Below are positions 26,301-38,880 of a DNA stretch of 64,000 nt, piece after piece. Below the pieces are notes generated by a model. That model ran no database searches, was not told the DNA's origin, and saw only the letters and a list, made by a program, of their open reading frames with translations. Each line of letters opens with the position of its first letter. Position 1 is the stretch's first letter. The stretch is from Prosapia bicincta (lineage: Eukaryota > Arthropoda > Insecta > Hemiptera > Cercopidae): the NCBI GenBank assembly GCA_036971475.1, contig JBAIZL010000003.1, positions 87,263,042 through 87,327,041 on the forward strand. Direction: 5' to 3'. Position numbers and translations under genes: made by a program.

Positions 26301-29300
26301 GAGACGGTAGGGAATGCTAGGGTATACTCTAGCTCTCGCTATAATTGAGACTAAATAATGGGAGGAGTCGGTAGAGAATGCGAGGGTTTACTCTAGCTCT
26401 CGGTATCATTCAGACTAAATATCGGAAGGAGACGTTAGAGAATACGAAGGTACACTCTAGCTCTCGCTATCATTTAGACGAAATATCGGAAGGAGACGGT
26501 AGAGAATGCGATCGTTCACTCTAGATCTCGGTATCATTCATACGAAATAACGGAAGGAGACGGTAGAGAATGCGAGGTTTCACTCTAGCTCTCGGTATCA
26601 TTCAGAATAAATATCGGAAGGAGACGGTAGAGAATGCGAGGGTTAACTCTAGCTCTCGGTATCATTCAGACTAAATATCAGAAAGAGACGGTAGAGAATG
26701 CGAGGGTTCACTCTAGCTCTCGGTATCATTCAGACTAAATATCGGAAGGAGACGGTAGAGAATGCGAGGGTTCACTCTAGTTCTCGCTATCTTTCAGACT
26801 AAATATCGGATTGAGACGGTAGAGAATGCGAGGGTTCACTCTAGCTCTCGGTATCATTCAGACTAAATATCGGAAGGAGATGGTAGATAATGGGAGGGTT
26901 CACTCTAGCTCTCGCTATCATTCAGACTAAATATCGGAAGGAGACGGTAGTGAATGCGAGGGTTCACTCTAGCTCTCGCTATCATTCAGACTAAATATCG
27001 GAAAGAGACGGTAGAGAATGCGAAGGTTCACTCTAGCTCTCGGTATCATTCAGAATAAATATCGGAAGGAGACGGTAGAGAATGCGTGGGTTCACTCTAG
27101 CTCTCGCTATCATTCCGACTGAATATCGAAAGGAGACGGTAGAGAATACGAGCGTTCACGCTAGCTCTCGGTATCATTCAGTCTAAATGGAAGGAGACGG
27201 TAGAGAATGTGAGGGTTCACTCTAGCTCTCGGTATCATTCAGACTAAATCTAAAGAGACGGTAGGGAATGCGTGGGTACGCTTTAGCTCTCGATATATAA
27301 CTCAGACTAAATATTGGAAGGAGACGGTAGAGAACGCGAGGGTTCACTCTAGTTCTCGCTATCATTCAGACTAAATATTGGTAGGAGCAGGTAGAGAGTT
27401 CCATGGTTCACTCTAGCTCTCGGTATCATTCAGACTAAATATCGGAGGGAGACGGTAGAGAATACGAGCGTTCACGCTAGCTCTCGGTATCATTCAGTCT
27501 AAGTGGAAGGAGACGGTAGAGAATGCGGGGGTTCACTCTAGCTCTCGGTATCATTCAGACTAAATCTAAAGAGACGGTAGGGAATGCGAGGGTACGCTTT
27601 AGCTCTCGATATAATTCAGACTATATATTGGAAGGAGACGGTAGAGAAAGCGAGGGTTCACTCTAGTTATCGCTATCATTCAGACTAAATATTGGTAGGA
27701 GCCGGTAGAGAGTTCCATGGTACACTCTAGCTATCGGTATCATTCAGACTAAATATCGGAAGGAGACGGTAGGGAATGCGAAGGTACACTCTAGCTCTCG
27801 CCATCATTCAGACTAAATATTGGAAGGATACGGTAGAGAGTTCCATGGTACACTCTAGCTCTCGGTATCATTCAGACTAAATATCGGAAGGAGACGGTAG
27901 GGAATGCGAGGGTACACTCTAGTTCTCGCTATCTTTAAGACGAAATATCGGAAGGAGACGGTAGAGAATGCGAGGGTTCACTCTAGCACTCGCTATCATT
28001 CAGACTAAATATTGGAAGGAGACGGTAGAGAGTTTCATGGTACACTCTAGCTCTCGGTATCTTTCAGACTAAATATCGAAGGAGACGGTATTAAATGTGA
28101 GGGTACACTCTAGCTCTCGCTATCATTCAGACGAAATATCGGAAGGAGACGTTTGAGAATGCGAGGTTTCACTCTAGCTCTCGGTATCATTCAGAATAAG
28201 TATCGGAAGGAGACGGTAGAGAATGCGATTGTTCACTCTAGCTCTCGGTATCATTCAGAATAAATATCGGAAGGAGAAAGTAGAGAATGCGAGTGTTCAC
28301 TCTAGCTCCCGCTATCATTCAGACTAAATATCGGATTGAGACGGTAGAGAATGCGAGGGTTCACTCTAGCTCTCGGTATCATTCAGACTAAATATCGGAA
28401 GGAGACGGTAGTAAATGCGTGGGTTCACTCTAGCTCTCGCTATCATTCAGACTGAATATCGGAAGGAGACGGTAGAGAATACGAGCGTTCACTTTAGTTC
28501 TCGCTATCATTCAGACTAAATATTGGTAGGAGCCGGTAGAGAGTTCCATGGTACACTCTATCTCTCGGTATCATTCAGACTAAATATCGGAAGGAGACGG
28601 TAGGGAATGCGAAGTTACACTCTAGCTCTCGCTATTATTCAGACGAAATATCGGAAGGAGACGGTAGAGAATGCGATCGTTCACTCTAGCTCTCGGTATC
28701 ATTCAGACTAAATATCGGAAGGAGACGGTAGAGAATGGGAGGGTTCACTCTAGATCTCGCTATCATTCAGACTAAATATTGGTAGGAGCCGGTAGAGAGT
28801 TCCATGGTACACTCAAGCGCTCGGTATAATCATTCAGACTAAATATCGGAAGCAGACGATAGGGAATGCGAGGGTTCACTCTAGCTCTCGCTATCATTCA
28901 GACTAAATATTGGAAGGAGACGGTAGAGAATGCGAGGGTTCACTTTAGTTCTCGCTATCATTCAGACTAAATATTGGTAGGAGCCGGTAGAGAGTTCCAT
29001 GGTACACTCTATCTCCCGGTATCATTCAGACTAAATATCGGAAGGAGACGGTAGGGAATGCGAAGTTTCACTCTAGCTCTCGCTATTATTCAGACGAAAT
29101 ATCGGAAGGAGACGGTAGAGAATGCGATCGTTCACTCTAGCTCTCGGTATCATTCAGACTAAATATCGGAAGGAGACGTTAGAGAATGGGAGGGTTCACT
29201 CTAGCCTCGGTATCATTCAGACTAAATGGAAGGAGACGGTAGAAAATGCGAGGAAACTCTAGCTCTCGGTATCATTCAGACTAAATATCGGAAGGAGACG

Positions 29301-32300
29301 GTAGGGAATGCGAAGTTACACTCTAGCTCTCGCTATTATTAGACGAAATATCGGAAGGAGACGGTAGAGAATGCGATCGTTCACTCTAGCTCTCGGTATC
29401 ATTCAGACTAAATATCGGAAGGAGACGGTAGAGAATGGGAGGGTTCACTCTAGATCTCGCTATCATTCAGACTAAATATTGGTAGGAGCCGGTGGAGAGT
29501 TCCATGGTACACTCTAGCTATCGGTATCATTCAGACTAAATATCGGAAGGAGACGGTAGGGAATGCGAAGGTACAATCTAGCTCTCGCCATCATTCAGAC
29601 TAAATATTGGAAGGATACGGTAGAGAGTTCCATGGTACACTCAAGCGCTCGGTATAATCATTCAGACTAAATATCGGAAGCAGACGATAGGGAATGCGAG
29701 GGTTCGCTCTAGCTCTCGCTATCATTCAGACTAAATATTGGAAGGAGACGGTAGAGAATGCGAGGGTTCACTTTAGTTCTCGCTATCATTCAGACTAAAT
29801 ATTGGTAGGAGCCGGTAGAGAGTTCCATGGTACACTCTATCTCTCGGTATCATTCAGACTAAATATCGGAAGGAGACGGTAATGAATGCGAAGTTACACT
29901 CTAGCTCTCGCTATTATTCAGACGAAATATCGGAAGGAGACGGTAGAGAATGCGATCGTTCACTCTAGATCTCGGTATCATTCAGTCTAAATGGAAAGAG
30001 ACGGTAGGGAATGCTAGGGTATACTCTAGCTCTCGCTATAATTGAGACTAAATAATGGGAGGAGTCGGTCGAGAATGCGAGGGTTTACTCTAGCTCTCGG
30101 TATCATTCAGACTAAATATCGGAAGGAGACGTTAGAGAATACGAAGGTACACTCTAGCTCTCGGTATTATTCAGACTAGATATCGGAAGGAGACGGTAGA
30201 GAATGCGATCGTTCACTCTAGATCTCGGTATCATTCATACGAAATAACGGAAGGAGACGGTAGAGAATGCGAGGTTTCACTCTAGCTCTCGGTATCATTC
30301 AGAATAAATATCGGAAGGAGACGGTAGAGAATGAGAGGGTTAACTCTAGCTCTCGGTATCATTCAGACTAAATATCGGAAAGAGACGGTAGAGAATGCGA
30401 GGGTTCACTCTAGCTCTCGGTATCATTCAGACTAAATATCGGAAGGAGACGGTAGAGAATGCGAGATTTCACTCTAGCTCTCGCTATCTTTCAGACTAAA
30501 TATCGGATTGAGACGGTAGAGAATGCGAGGGTTCACTCTAGCTCTCGGTATCATTCAGACTAAATATCGGAAGGAGATGGTAGATAATGCGAGGGTTCAC
30601 TCTAGCTCTCGCTATCATTCAGACTAAATATCGGAAGGAGACGGTAGTGAATTTGAGGGTTCACTCTAGCTCTCGCTATCATTCAGACTAAATATCGGAA
30701 AGAGACGGTAGAGAATGCGAAGGTTCACTCTAGCTCTCGGTATCATTCAGACTAAATATCGGAAGGAGACGGTAGAGAATGCGTGGGTTCACTCTAGCTC
30801 TCGCTATCATTCAGACTGAATATCGAAAGGAGACGGTAGAGAATACGAGCGTTCACGCTAGCTCTCGGTATCATTCAGTCTAAATGGAAGTAGACGGTAG
30901 AGAATGTGAGGGTTCACTCTAGCTCTCGGTATCATTCAGACTAAATATTGGTAGGAGCAGGTAGAGAGTTCCATGGTACACTCTAGCTCTCGGTATCATT
31001 CAGACTAAATATCGGAAGGAGACGGTAGGGAATGCGAAGGTACACTCTAGCTCTCGGTATCATTCAGATTAAATATCGGAAGAAGACGGTAGAGAATGCG
31101 AGGGTTCACTTTAGCTCCCGCTTTAATTCAGACTAAATATCGGAAGGAGACGGTAGAGAATACGAGCGTTCACGCTAGCTCTCGGTATCATTCAGTCTAA
31201 ATGGAAGGAGACGGTAGAGAATGCGAGGTTTCACTATAGCTCCCGCTATCATTCAGACTAAATATCGGAAGGAGGCGGTAGAGAATGCGAGGGTTCACTC
31301 TAGCTCTCGGCATCATTCAGACTAAGTATCGGTAGGAGACGGTAGAAAATGCGAGGGTTCACTCTAGCTCAAGGTATAATTCAGACTAAATGGAAGGAGA
31401 AGGTAGAGAATGCGAGGGTTCAATCTAGCTCTCGGTATCATTCAGACTAAATGGAAAGAGACGCTAGGGAATGCGAGGGTTTACTCTAGCTCTCGCTATC
31501 ATTCAGACTAAAAATTGGAAGGAGACGGTAGAGAGTTTCATGGTGCACTCTAGCTCTCGGTATCTTTCAGACTAAATATCGAAGGAGACGGTAGGAAATG
31601 CGAGGGTACACTCTAGCTCTCGCTATCATTCAGACGAAATATCGGAAGGAGACGGTAGAGAATGCGAGGTTTCACTCTAGCTCTCGGTATCTTTCAAAAT
31701 AAATATCGGAAGGAGACGGTAGAGAATGCGAGGGTTCACTCTAGTTCTCGCTATCTTTAAGACGAAATATCGGAAGGAGACGTTAGAGAATGCGAGGGTT
31801 CACTCTAGCACTCGCTATCATTCAGACTAAATATTGGAAGGAGACGGTAGAGAGTTTCATGGTACACTCTAGCTCTCGGTATCTTTCAGACTAAATATCG
31901 AAGGAGACGGTATTAAATGTGAGGGTACACTCTAGCTCTCGCTATCATTCAGACGAAATATCGGAAGGAGACGGTAGAGAATGCGAGGTTTCACTCTAGC
32001 TCTCGGTATCATTCAGAATTAATATCGGAAGGAGACGGTAGAGAATGCGAGTGTTCACTCTAGCTCCCGCTATAATTCAGACTAAATATCGGATTGAGAC
32101 GGTAGAGAATGCGAGGGTTCAATCTAGCTCTCGGTATCATTCAGACTAAATATCGGAAGGAGACGGTAGGGAATGCGTGGGTTCACTCTAGCTCTCGCTA
32201 TCATTCAGACTGAATATCGGAAGGAGACGGTAGAGAATACGAGCGTTCACGCTAGCTCTCGGTATCATTCAGTCTAAGTGGAAGGAGACGGTAGAGAATG

Positions 32301-35107
32301 CGAGGGTTCACTCTAGCTCTCGGTATCATTCAGACTAAATATTGGTAGGAGCCGGTAGAGAGTTCCATGGTACACTCTAGCTATCGGTATCATTCAGACT
32401 AAATATCGGAAGGAGACGGTAGGGAATGCGAAGGTACACTCTAGCTCACGCCATCATTCAGACTAAATATTGGAAGGATACGGTAGAGAGTTCCATGGTA
32501 CACTCTAGCTCTCGGTATCATTCAGACTAAATATCGGAAGGAGACGGTAGGGAATGCGAGGGTACACTCTAGTTCTCGCTATCTTTAAGACGAAATATCG
32601 GAAGGAGACGGTAGAGAATGCGAGGGTTCACTCTAGCACTCGCTATCATTCAGACTAAATATTGGAAGGAGACGGTAGAGAGTTTCATGGTACACTCTAG
32701 CTCTCGGTATCTTTCAGACTAAATATCGAAGGAGACGGTATTAAATGTGAGGGTACACTCTAGCTCTCGCTATCATTCAGACGAAATATCGGAGGGAGAC
32801 GGTAGAGAATGCGAGGTTTCACTCTAGCTCTCGGTATCATTCAGAATAAATATCGGAAGGAGACGGTACAGAATGCGAGGGTTCACTCTAGCTCTCGGTA
32901 TCATTCAGAATAAATATCGGAAGGAGGCGGTAGAGAATGCGAGTGTTCACTCTAGCTCCCGCTATCATCCAGACTAAATATCGGATTGAGACGGTAGAGA
33001 ATGCGAGGGTTCACTCTAGCTCTCGGTATCATTCAGACTAAATATTGGTAGGAGCCGGTGGAGAGTTCCATGGTACACTCTAGCTATCGGTATCATTCAG
33101 ACTAAATATCGGAAGGAGACGGTAGGGAATGCGAAGGTACACTCTAGCTCTCGCCATCATTCAGACTAAATATTGGAAGGATACGGTAGAGAGTTCCATG
33201 GTATACTCAAGCGCTCGGTATAATCATTCAGACTAAATATCGGAAGCAGACGATAGGGAATGCGAGGGTTCACTCTAGCTCTCGCTATCATTCAGACTAA
33301 ATATTGGAAGGAGACGGTAGAGAATGCGAGGGTTCACTTTAGTTCTCGCTATCATTCAGACTAAATATTGGTAGGAGCCGGTAGAGAGTTCCATGGTACA
33401 CTCTATCTCTCGGTATCATTCAGACTAAATATCGGAAGGAGACGGTAGGGAATGCGAAGTTACACTCTAGCTCTCGCTATTATTCAGACGAAATATCGGA
33501 AGGAGACGGTAGAGAATGCGTTCGTTCACTCTAGCTCTCGGTATCATTCAGACTAAATATCGGAAGGAGACGGTAGAGAATGGGAGGGTTCACTCTAGCC
33601 TCGGTATAATTCAGACTAAATGGAAGGAGACGGTAGAAAATGCGAGGAAACTCTAGCTCTCGGTATCATTCAGACTAAATATCGGAAGGAGACGGTAGGG
33701 AATGCGAAGTTACACTCTAGCTCTCGCTATTATTAGACGAAATATCGGAAGGAGACGGTAGAGAATGCGATCGTTCACTCTAGCTCTCGGTATCATTCAG
33801 ACTAAATATCGGAAGGAGACGGTAGAGAATTGGAGGGTTCACTCTAGATCTCGCTATCATTCAGACTAAATATTGGTAGGAGCCGGTGGAGAGTTCCATG
33901 GTACACTCTAGCTATCGGTATAATCATTCAGACTAAATATCGGAAGCAGACGATAGGGAATGCGAGGGTTCACTCTAGCTCTCGCTATCATTCAGACTAA
34001 ATATTGGAAGGAGACGGTAGAGAATGCGAGGGTTCACTTTAGTTCTCGCTATCATTCAGACTAAATATTGGTAGGAGCCGGTAGAGAGTTCCATGGTACA
34101 CTTTATCTCTCGGTATCATTCAGACTAAATATCGGAAGGAGACGGTAATGAATGCGAAGTTACACTCTAGCTCTCGCTATTATTCAGACGAAATATCGGA
34201 AGGAGACGGTAGAGAATGCGATCGTTCACTCTAGATCTCGGTATCATTCAGTCTAAATGGAAAGAGACGGTAGGGAATGCTAGGGTATACTCTAGCTCTC
34301 GCTATAATTGAGACTAAATAATGGGAGGAGTCGGTAGAGAATGCGAGGGTTTACTCTAGCTCTCGGTATCATTCAGACTAAATATCGGAAGGAGACGTTA
34401 GAGAATACGAAGGTACACTCTAGCTCTCGCTATCATTTAGACGAAATATCGGAAGGAGACGGTAGAGAATGCGATCGTTCACTCTAGATCTCGGTATCAT
34501 TCATACGAAATAACGGAAGGAGACGGTAGAGAATGCGAGGTTTCACTCTAGCTCTCGGTATCATTCAGAATAAATATCGGAAGGAGACGGTAGAGAATGC
34601 GAGGGTTAACTCTAGCTCTCGGTATCATTCAGACTAAATATCGGAAAGAGACGGTAGAGAATGCGAGGGTTCACTCTAGCTCTCGGTATCATTCAGACTA
34701 AATATCGGAAGGAGACGGTAGAGAATGCGAGGGTTCACTCTAGCTCTCGCTATCTTTCAGACTAAATATCGGATTGAGACGGAAGAGAATGCGAGGGTTC
34801 ACTCTAGCTCTCGGTATCATTCAGACTAAATATCGGAAGGAGATGGTAGATAATGCGAGGGTTCACTCTAGCTCTCGCTATCATTCAGACTAAATATCGG
34901 AAGGAGACGGTAGTGAATGCGAGGGTTCACTCTAGCTCTCGCTATCATTCAGACTAAATATCGGAAAGAGACGGTAGAGAATGCGAAGGTTCACTCTAGC
35001 TCTCGGTATCATTGAGACTAAATATCGGAAGGAGACGGTAGAGAATGCGTGGGTTCACTCTAGCTCTCGCTATCATTCAGACTGAATATCGAAAGGAGAC
35101 GGTAGAG

Positions 35108-36055
35108 AATACGAGCGTTCACGCTAGCTCTCGGTATCATTCAGTCTAAATGGAAGGAGACGGTAGAGAATGTGAGGGTTCACTCTAGCTCTCGGTATCA
35201 TTCAGACTAAATCTAAAGAGACGGTAGGGAATGCGTGGGTACGCTTTAGCTCTCGATATATAACTCAGACTAAATATTGGAAGAAGACGGTAGAGAACGC
35301 GAGGGTTCACTCTAGTTCTCGCTATCATTCAGACTAAATATTGGTAGGAGCAGGTAGAGAGTTCCATGGTACACTCTAGCTCTCGGTATCATTCAGACTA
35401 AATATCGGAAGGAGACGGTAGGGAATGCGAAGGTACACTCTAGCTCTCGGTATCATTCAGATTAAATATCGGAAGAAGACGGTAGAGAATGCGAGGGTTC
35501 ACTTTAGCTCCCGCTTTAATTCAGACTAAATATCGGAAGGAGACGGTAGAGAATACGAGCGTTCACGCTAGCTCTCGGTATCATTCAGTCTAAATGGAAG
35601 GAGACGGTAGAGAATGCGAGGTTTCACTATAGCTCCCGCTATCATTCAGACTAAATATCGGAAGGAGGCGGTAGAGAATGCGAGGGTTCACTCTAGCTCT
35701 CGGTATCATTCAGACTAAATGGAAGGAGACGGTAGAAAATGCGAGGAAACTCTAGCTATCGGTATCATTCAGACTAAATATCGGAAGGAGACGTTAGAGA
35801 ATGCAAAGGTACACTCTAGCTCTCGCTATCTTTCAGACGAAATATCGGAAGGAGACGGTAGAGAATGCGAGAGTTCACTCTAGCTCCCGGTATCATTCAG
35901 ACTAAATATCGGAAGGAGACGGTAGAGAATGCGAGGGTTCACTCTAGCTCTCGGTATGATTCAGACTAAATATCGGAAGGAGACGGTAGAGAATGTGAGG
36001 GTTCACTCTAGCTCTCGCTATCATTCAGACGAAATATCGGAAGGAGACGGTAGAG
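35108..36055. repeat. 948-bp local direct duplication, left copy
   Basis: The segment recurs at once at 36056-37003. Anchors are GAGCGTTCACGCTAG at 35113 and 36061, CCGCTTTAATTC at 35511 and 36459, and GAGGAAACTC at 35743 and 36691. The same arrangement is seen in macro-copy A at 18330 and 19278, where the second copy is truncated at 19793 by the 19-kb junction. The 948-bp duplication is therefore older than the 19-kb one. Confidence 0.88.
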
Positions 36056-37003
36056 AATACGAGCGTTCACGCTAGCTCTCGGTATCATTCAGTCTAAATG
36101 GAAGGAGACGGTAGAGAATGTGAGGGTTCACTCTAGCTCTCGGTATCATTCAGACTAAATCTAAAGAGACGGTAGGGAATGCGTGGGTACGCTTTAGCTC
36201 TCGATATATAACTCAGACTAAATATTGGAAGAAGACGGTAGAGAACGCGAGGGTTCACTCTAGTTCTCGCTATCATTCAGACTAAATATTGGTAGGAGCA
36301 GGTAGAGAGTTCCATGGTACACTCTAGCTCTCGGTATCATTCAGACTAAATATCGGAAGGAGACGGTAGGGAATGCGAAGGTACACTCTAGCTCTCGGTA
36401 TCATTCAGATTAAATATCGGAAGAAGACGGTAGAGACTGCGAGGGTTCACTTTAGCTCCCGCTTTAATTCAGACTAAATATAGGAAGGAGACGGTAGAGA
36501 ATACGAACGTTCACGCTAGCTCTCGGTATCATTCAGTCTAAATGGAAGGAGACGGTAGAGAATGCGAGGTTTCACTATAGCTCCCGCTATCATTCAGACT
36601 AAATATCGGAAGGAGGCGGTAGAGAATGCGAGGGTTCACTCTAGCTCTCGGTATCATTCAGACTAAATGGAAGGAGACGGTAGAAAATGCGAGGAAACTC
36701 TAGCTATCGGTATCATTCAGACTAAATATCGGAAGGAGACGTTAGAGAATGCAAAGGTACACTCTAGCTCTCGCTATCTTTCAGACGAAATATCGGAAGG
36801 AGACGGTAGAGAATGCGAGAGTTCACTCTAGCTCCCGGTATCATTCAGACTAAATATCGGAAGGAGACGGTAGAGAATGCGAGGGTTCACTCTAGCTCTC
36901 GGTATGATTCAGACTAAATATCGGAAGGAGACGGTAGAGAATGTGAGGGTTCACTCTAGCTCTCGCTATCATTCAGACGAAATATCGGAAGGAGACGGTA
37001 GAG
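36056..37003. repeat. 948-bp local direct duplication, right copy
   Basis: Second tandem copy of 35108-36055. It differs by a few private changes, for example GAGACTGCGAGG near 36435, ATATAGGAAGG near 36480 and GAACGTTCACG near 36507. The first two are also visible in the truncated macro-copy A equivalent near 19651-19715. It ends where the sequence continues GAATGCGAGGGTTGACTC instead of GAATACGAGCG. Confidence 0.87.
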
Positions 37004-37302
37004 AATGCGAGGGTTGACTCTAGCTCTCGCTATCATTCAGACTAAATATCGGAAGGAGGGGGTAGAGAATGCGAGGGTTCACTCTAGCTCTCGGTATCAT
37101 TCAGACTAAATATCCGAAGGAGACGGTAGAGAATGCGAGGGTTCACTCTAGCTCTTGGTATCATTCAGACTAAATATCGGAAGGAGACGGTAGATAATGC
37201 GAGGGTACACTCTAGCTCTCGGTATATTTCAGACTAAATGGAAGGAGACGTTAGAGAATGCGATTGTACACTCTAGCTTTCTTTATAATTCAGAGTAAAT
37301 AG

Positions 37303-37422
37303 CGGAAGGAAGTGATACAAAGTCATAAGGTCCACTCTATCCAACGGAATAATTCTGCGAAGACAGTTGAAGGAAATGCTGCAATATGAGAGAGCCCACT
37401 TCAGCCCTTGATACCATCTTCT
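37303..37422. repeat. Two decayed 64-bp monomers at the array edge
   Basis: The last recognisable units of array I lose identity progressively. The first keeps GGAAGGA, CCACTCTAT, CGGAATAATTC and a GA-rich end. The second keeps GAGAGCCCACTTCAGCCC and GATACCATC. Both line up with the monomer over its whole length, but with many substitutions. Edge decay of this kind is expected where a satellite meets flanking DNA and homogenisation fails. Confidence 0.75.
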
Positions 37423-37497
37423 TAAACTATGTGACTTAAAATTATTATTTTTAAACTTAATAAATTATTTTAAATAAAAGACTGGAATTGTAAGGTA

Positions 37498-37573
37498 TAG
37501 TTTGTAGTAGCAGCACTCACTAATGATGATGACTGTACTACAAACCATCATTGATAAATCCTCATTTATCAAT
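37498..37573. other. Pair of adjacent hairpins in spacer 1
   Basis: GTTTGTAGTA (37500-37509) pairs perfectly with TACTACAAAC (37536-37545). Allowing one bulged G, the stem extends inward by CAG/CTG to 13 bp around a loop of about 19 nt. Immediately downstream ATTGATAAAT (37550-37559) pairs perfectly with ATTTATCAAT (37564-37573) across a 4-nt CCTC loop. Both are kept unchanged in the two other spacers. No known RNA family is recognised. Confidence 0.7.
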
Positions 37574-38274
37574 ATCAACACATTTTATTATTTGCATTTC
37601 TCGAAACAGGGGACTGGTTTTTGTTTGTTATAACATATATTAAATATCTTTATTTATATTGTACATAATTTACTTTCATGGTTACTATTTATTTCATAGG
37701 AGGCTAGTATTTTTGCATTCTCTGCATGTATTTTATTTCCGATAATAAAATATTTCTACAGTGTAAGAGTTGCAGTCAAAAGTCTCTGTAGAGCAACACA
37801 TTTCTTGCAACTAATAATTTCACACAAAAGTAGACTACAAAAGAAAGACTAATTATTGATTTTGTCTCCATTTTCAGCATGAAAGTGGAATATAACTCTC
37901 CAACATTTATCAAAATACACTTCTTAGGAACACTATACACGCAATGCAGGAGGTTTTTCTTATTTAAATTTATTTTCTAAACAGTAATATATTCTTAAAC
38001 AAGAACTTATAAGAATAATATTCCAAGCTTTACATCTATTTAATATTATTGGCATCGTGAAGAGCCTCTTCGCTAGTTAATAGTTTAAGCCATGAAAATT
38101 AGTATTCAGAGAGTTAGTTAGAGGGTTTTGATAACGCTAATAATATTAAATTGATAAAACGACTCCAACCATTATTTTTATAAATATTCTTGTTTCGAAT
38201 TGTATTAACAAAGACATTTTGAATTATAAAATCCACATGTAGTCTATTCATACAAAATATCTATTACAGAAAAC

Positions 38275-38880
38275 ACAAGCTTTACGGGGAAAACACGGAT
38301 CACGCTCATTGCAAAGGAATTATATTGCTATTCACGTGGCGTGATGAACGTATCGGATCTGTACGCTTTTATTGGAAGCCCGCTTGTGTGTATCTAATCC
38401 GTTTAGCTTTGTAGCGACCCGCTTGTCGCTTAAAAGGACACAAAGAGTACGTTTTGGGCGAGGAACAAAAGTAACGCGGGATTCTCACAGAGTACAGTTT
38501 GTCGCAAAACCCTGTTAATGCTTCGTTAGTAGGTAAAAAGAAAAGAGAAATACGGAGAAATTCCATGGATCTTGTCACAGAGTTACATTCCTAACACCTC
38601 ACAACTTGATATGTCATTAATTGCACACACCTACGTCATACAATATCGATGTCGCACTATTGTTCTTATAATGAACACATTTCCCGTAGCGAAGGAATTA
38701 ATCCAAGTCTAGAGACAGAATCGCGCATTAATTACACGCTTTCGGCGGGTGCTTATTGTCTAATACGGGCAACTTATGTTGCTACAGATAGACATACACA
38801 ATATAGCTGTACGTTATTACAGACAAGTGGCGACACTGGGGAAACTTTCATTAAACGTCAAACCCACCTTGAAGTGTGAT
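38275..38880. other. GC-balanced island with short divergent frames, spacer 1
   Basis: This 0.6-kb stretch is visibly less AT-rich than its surroundings. It contains a 69-codon frame on the minus strand (38369-38578) and a 76-codon frame on the plus strand (38649-38879), pointing away from each other across 70 bp. Neither translation is familiar: I see no domain, signal peptide or membrane segment. The plus frame starts MSHYCSYNEH and the minus frame MTRSMEFLRI. They could be remnants of a gene or element caught in the satellite, or chance. I do not call either a gene. Confidence 0.45.

Larger units (their letters stand above)
19790..36573. repeat. 19-kb macro-repeat, copy B
   Basis: This is the right copy of the macro-duplication. 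It is shorter than copy A because it lacks a 1074-bp local duplication and a 1209-bp block; it carries 64 bp extra near 23142-23341. Past 36573 the sequence continues as TTCACTATAGCTCCCGC, while copy A switches at the equivalent point (19794) to the sequence found at 785 onward. This is what unequal crossing-over between misaligned sister arrays would leave. The very high identity by eye implies a recent event. Confidence 0.9.
1..37302. repeat. 64-bp satellite array I
   Basis: Head-to-tail copies of a 64-bp monomer fill this stretch, roughly 580 by length. The modal unit begins GGAAGGAGAC, has CACTCTAGCTC near its middle and ends CATTCAGACTAAATATC; successive GGAAGGAGAC boxes at 1968 and 2032 give the period. 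Subtypes differ at fixed places: GCGAGGGTTCAC, GGGAATGCGAGGGTACAC, GTTCCATGGTACAC or GTTTCATGGTACAC in the first half, and CTCGCTATC or CTCGGTATC in the second. A 60-bp class lacks TATC (ACTAAATGGAAGGAG). Longer forms carry GGTATAATCATTC. The subtypes recur in a fixed order, so the array is a higher-order repeat and not a random mix. The period is not a multiple of three and the monomer contains stop triplets, so no reading frame stays open. The left end runs off the window. Function is unknown; a centromeric or pericentromeric role is inference. Confidence 0.97.

Noticed and set aside
1..37302. CRISPR array.
   Set aside because: The unit is a 64-bp tandem monomer without unique spacers between conserved repeats, and no cas-like coding sequence is present.
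37860..37890. Possible 3' splice site (CTCCATTTTCAG before CATGAAAG).
   Set aside because: A single pyrimidine-AG run is common in AT-rich DNA, and no exon-like frame follows it.
38369..38578. 69-codon minus-strand frame (copies at 47486-47695 and 57186-57395) as a gene.
   Set aside because: Short and unrecognised, with no supporting signals. It is described within the spacer island instead.
38649..38879. 76-codon plus-strand frame (copies at 47766-47996 and 57466-57690) as a gene.
   Set aside because: No recognisable domain and no promoter or polyadenylation context. The copies are too recently duplicated for openness to show selection, and three of the four substitutions seen in copy 3 change the residue.
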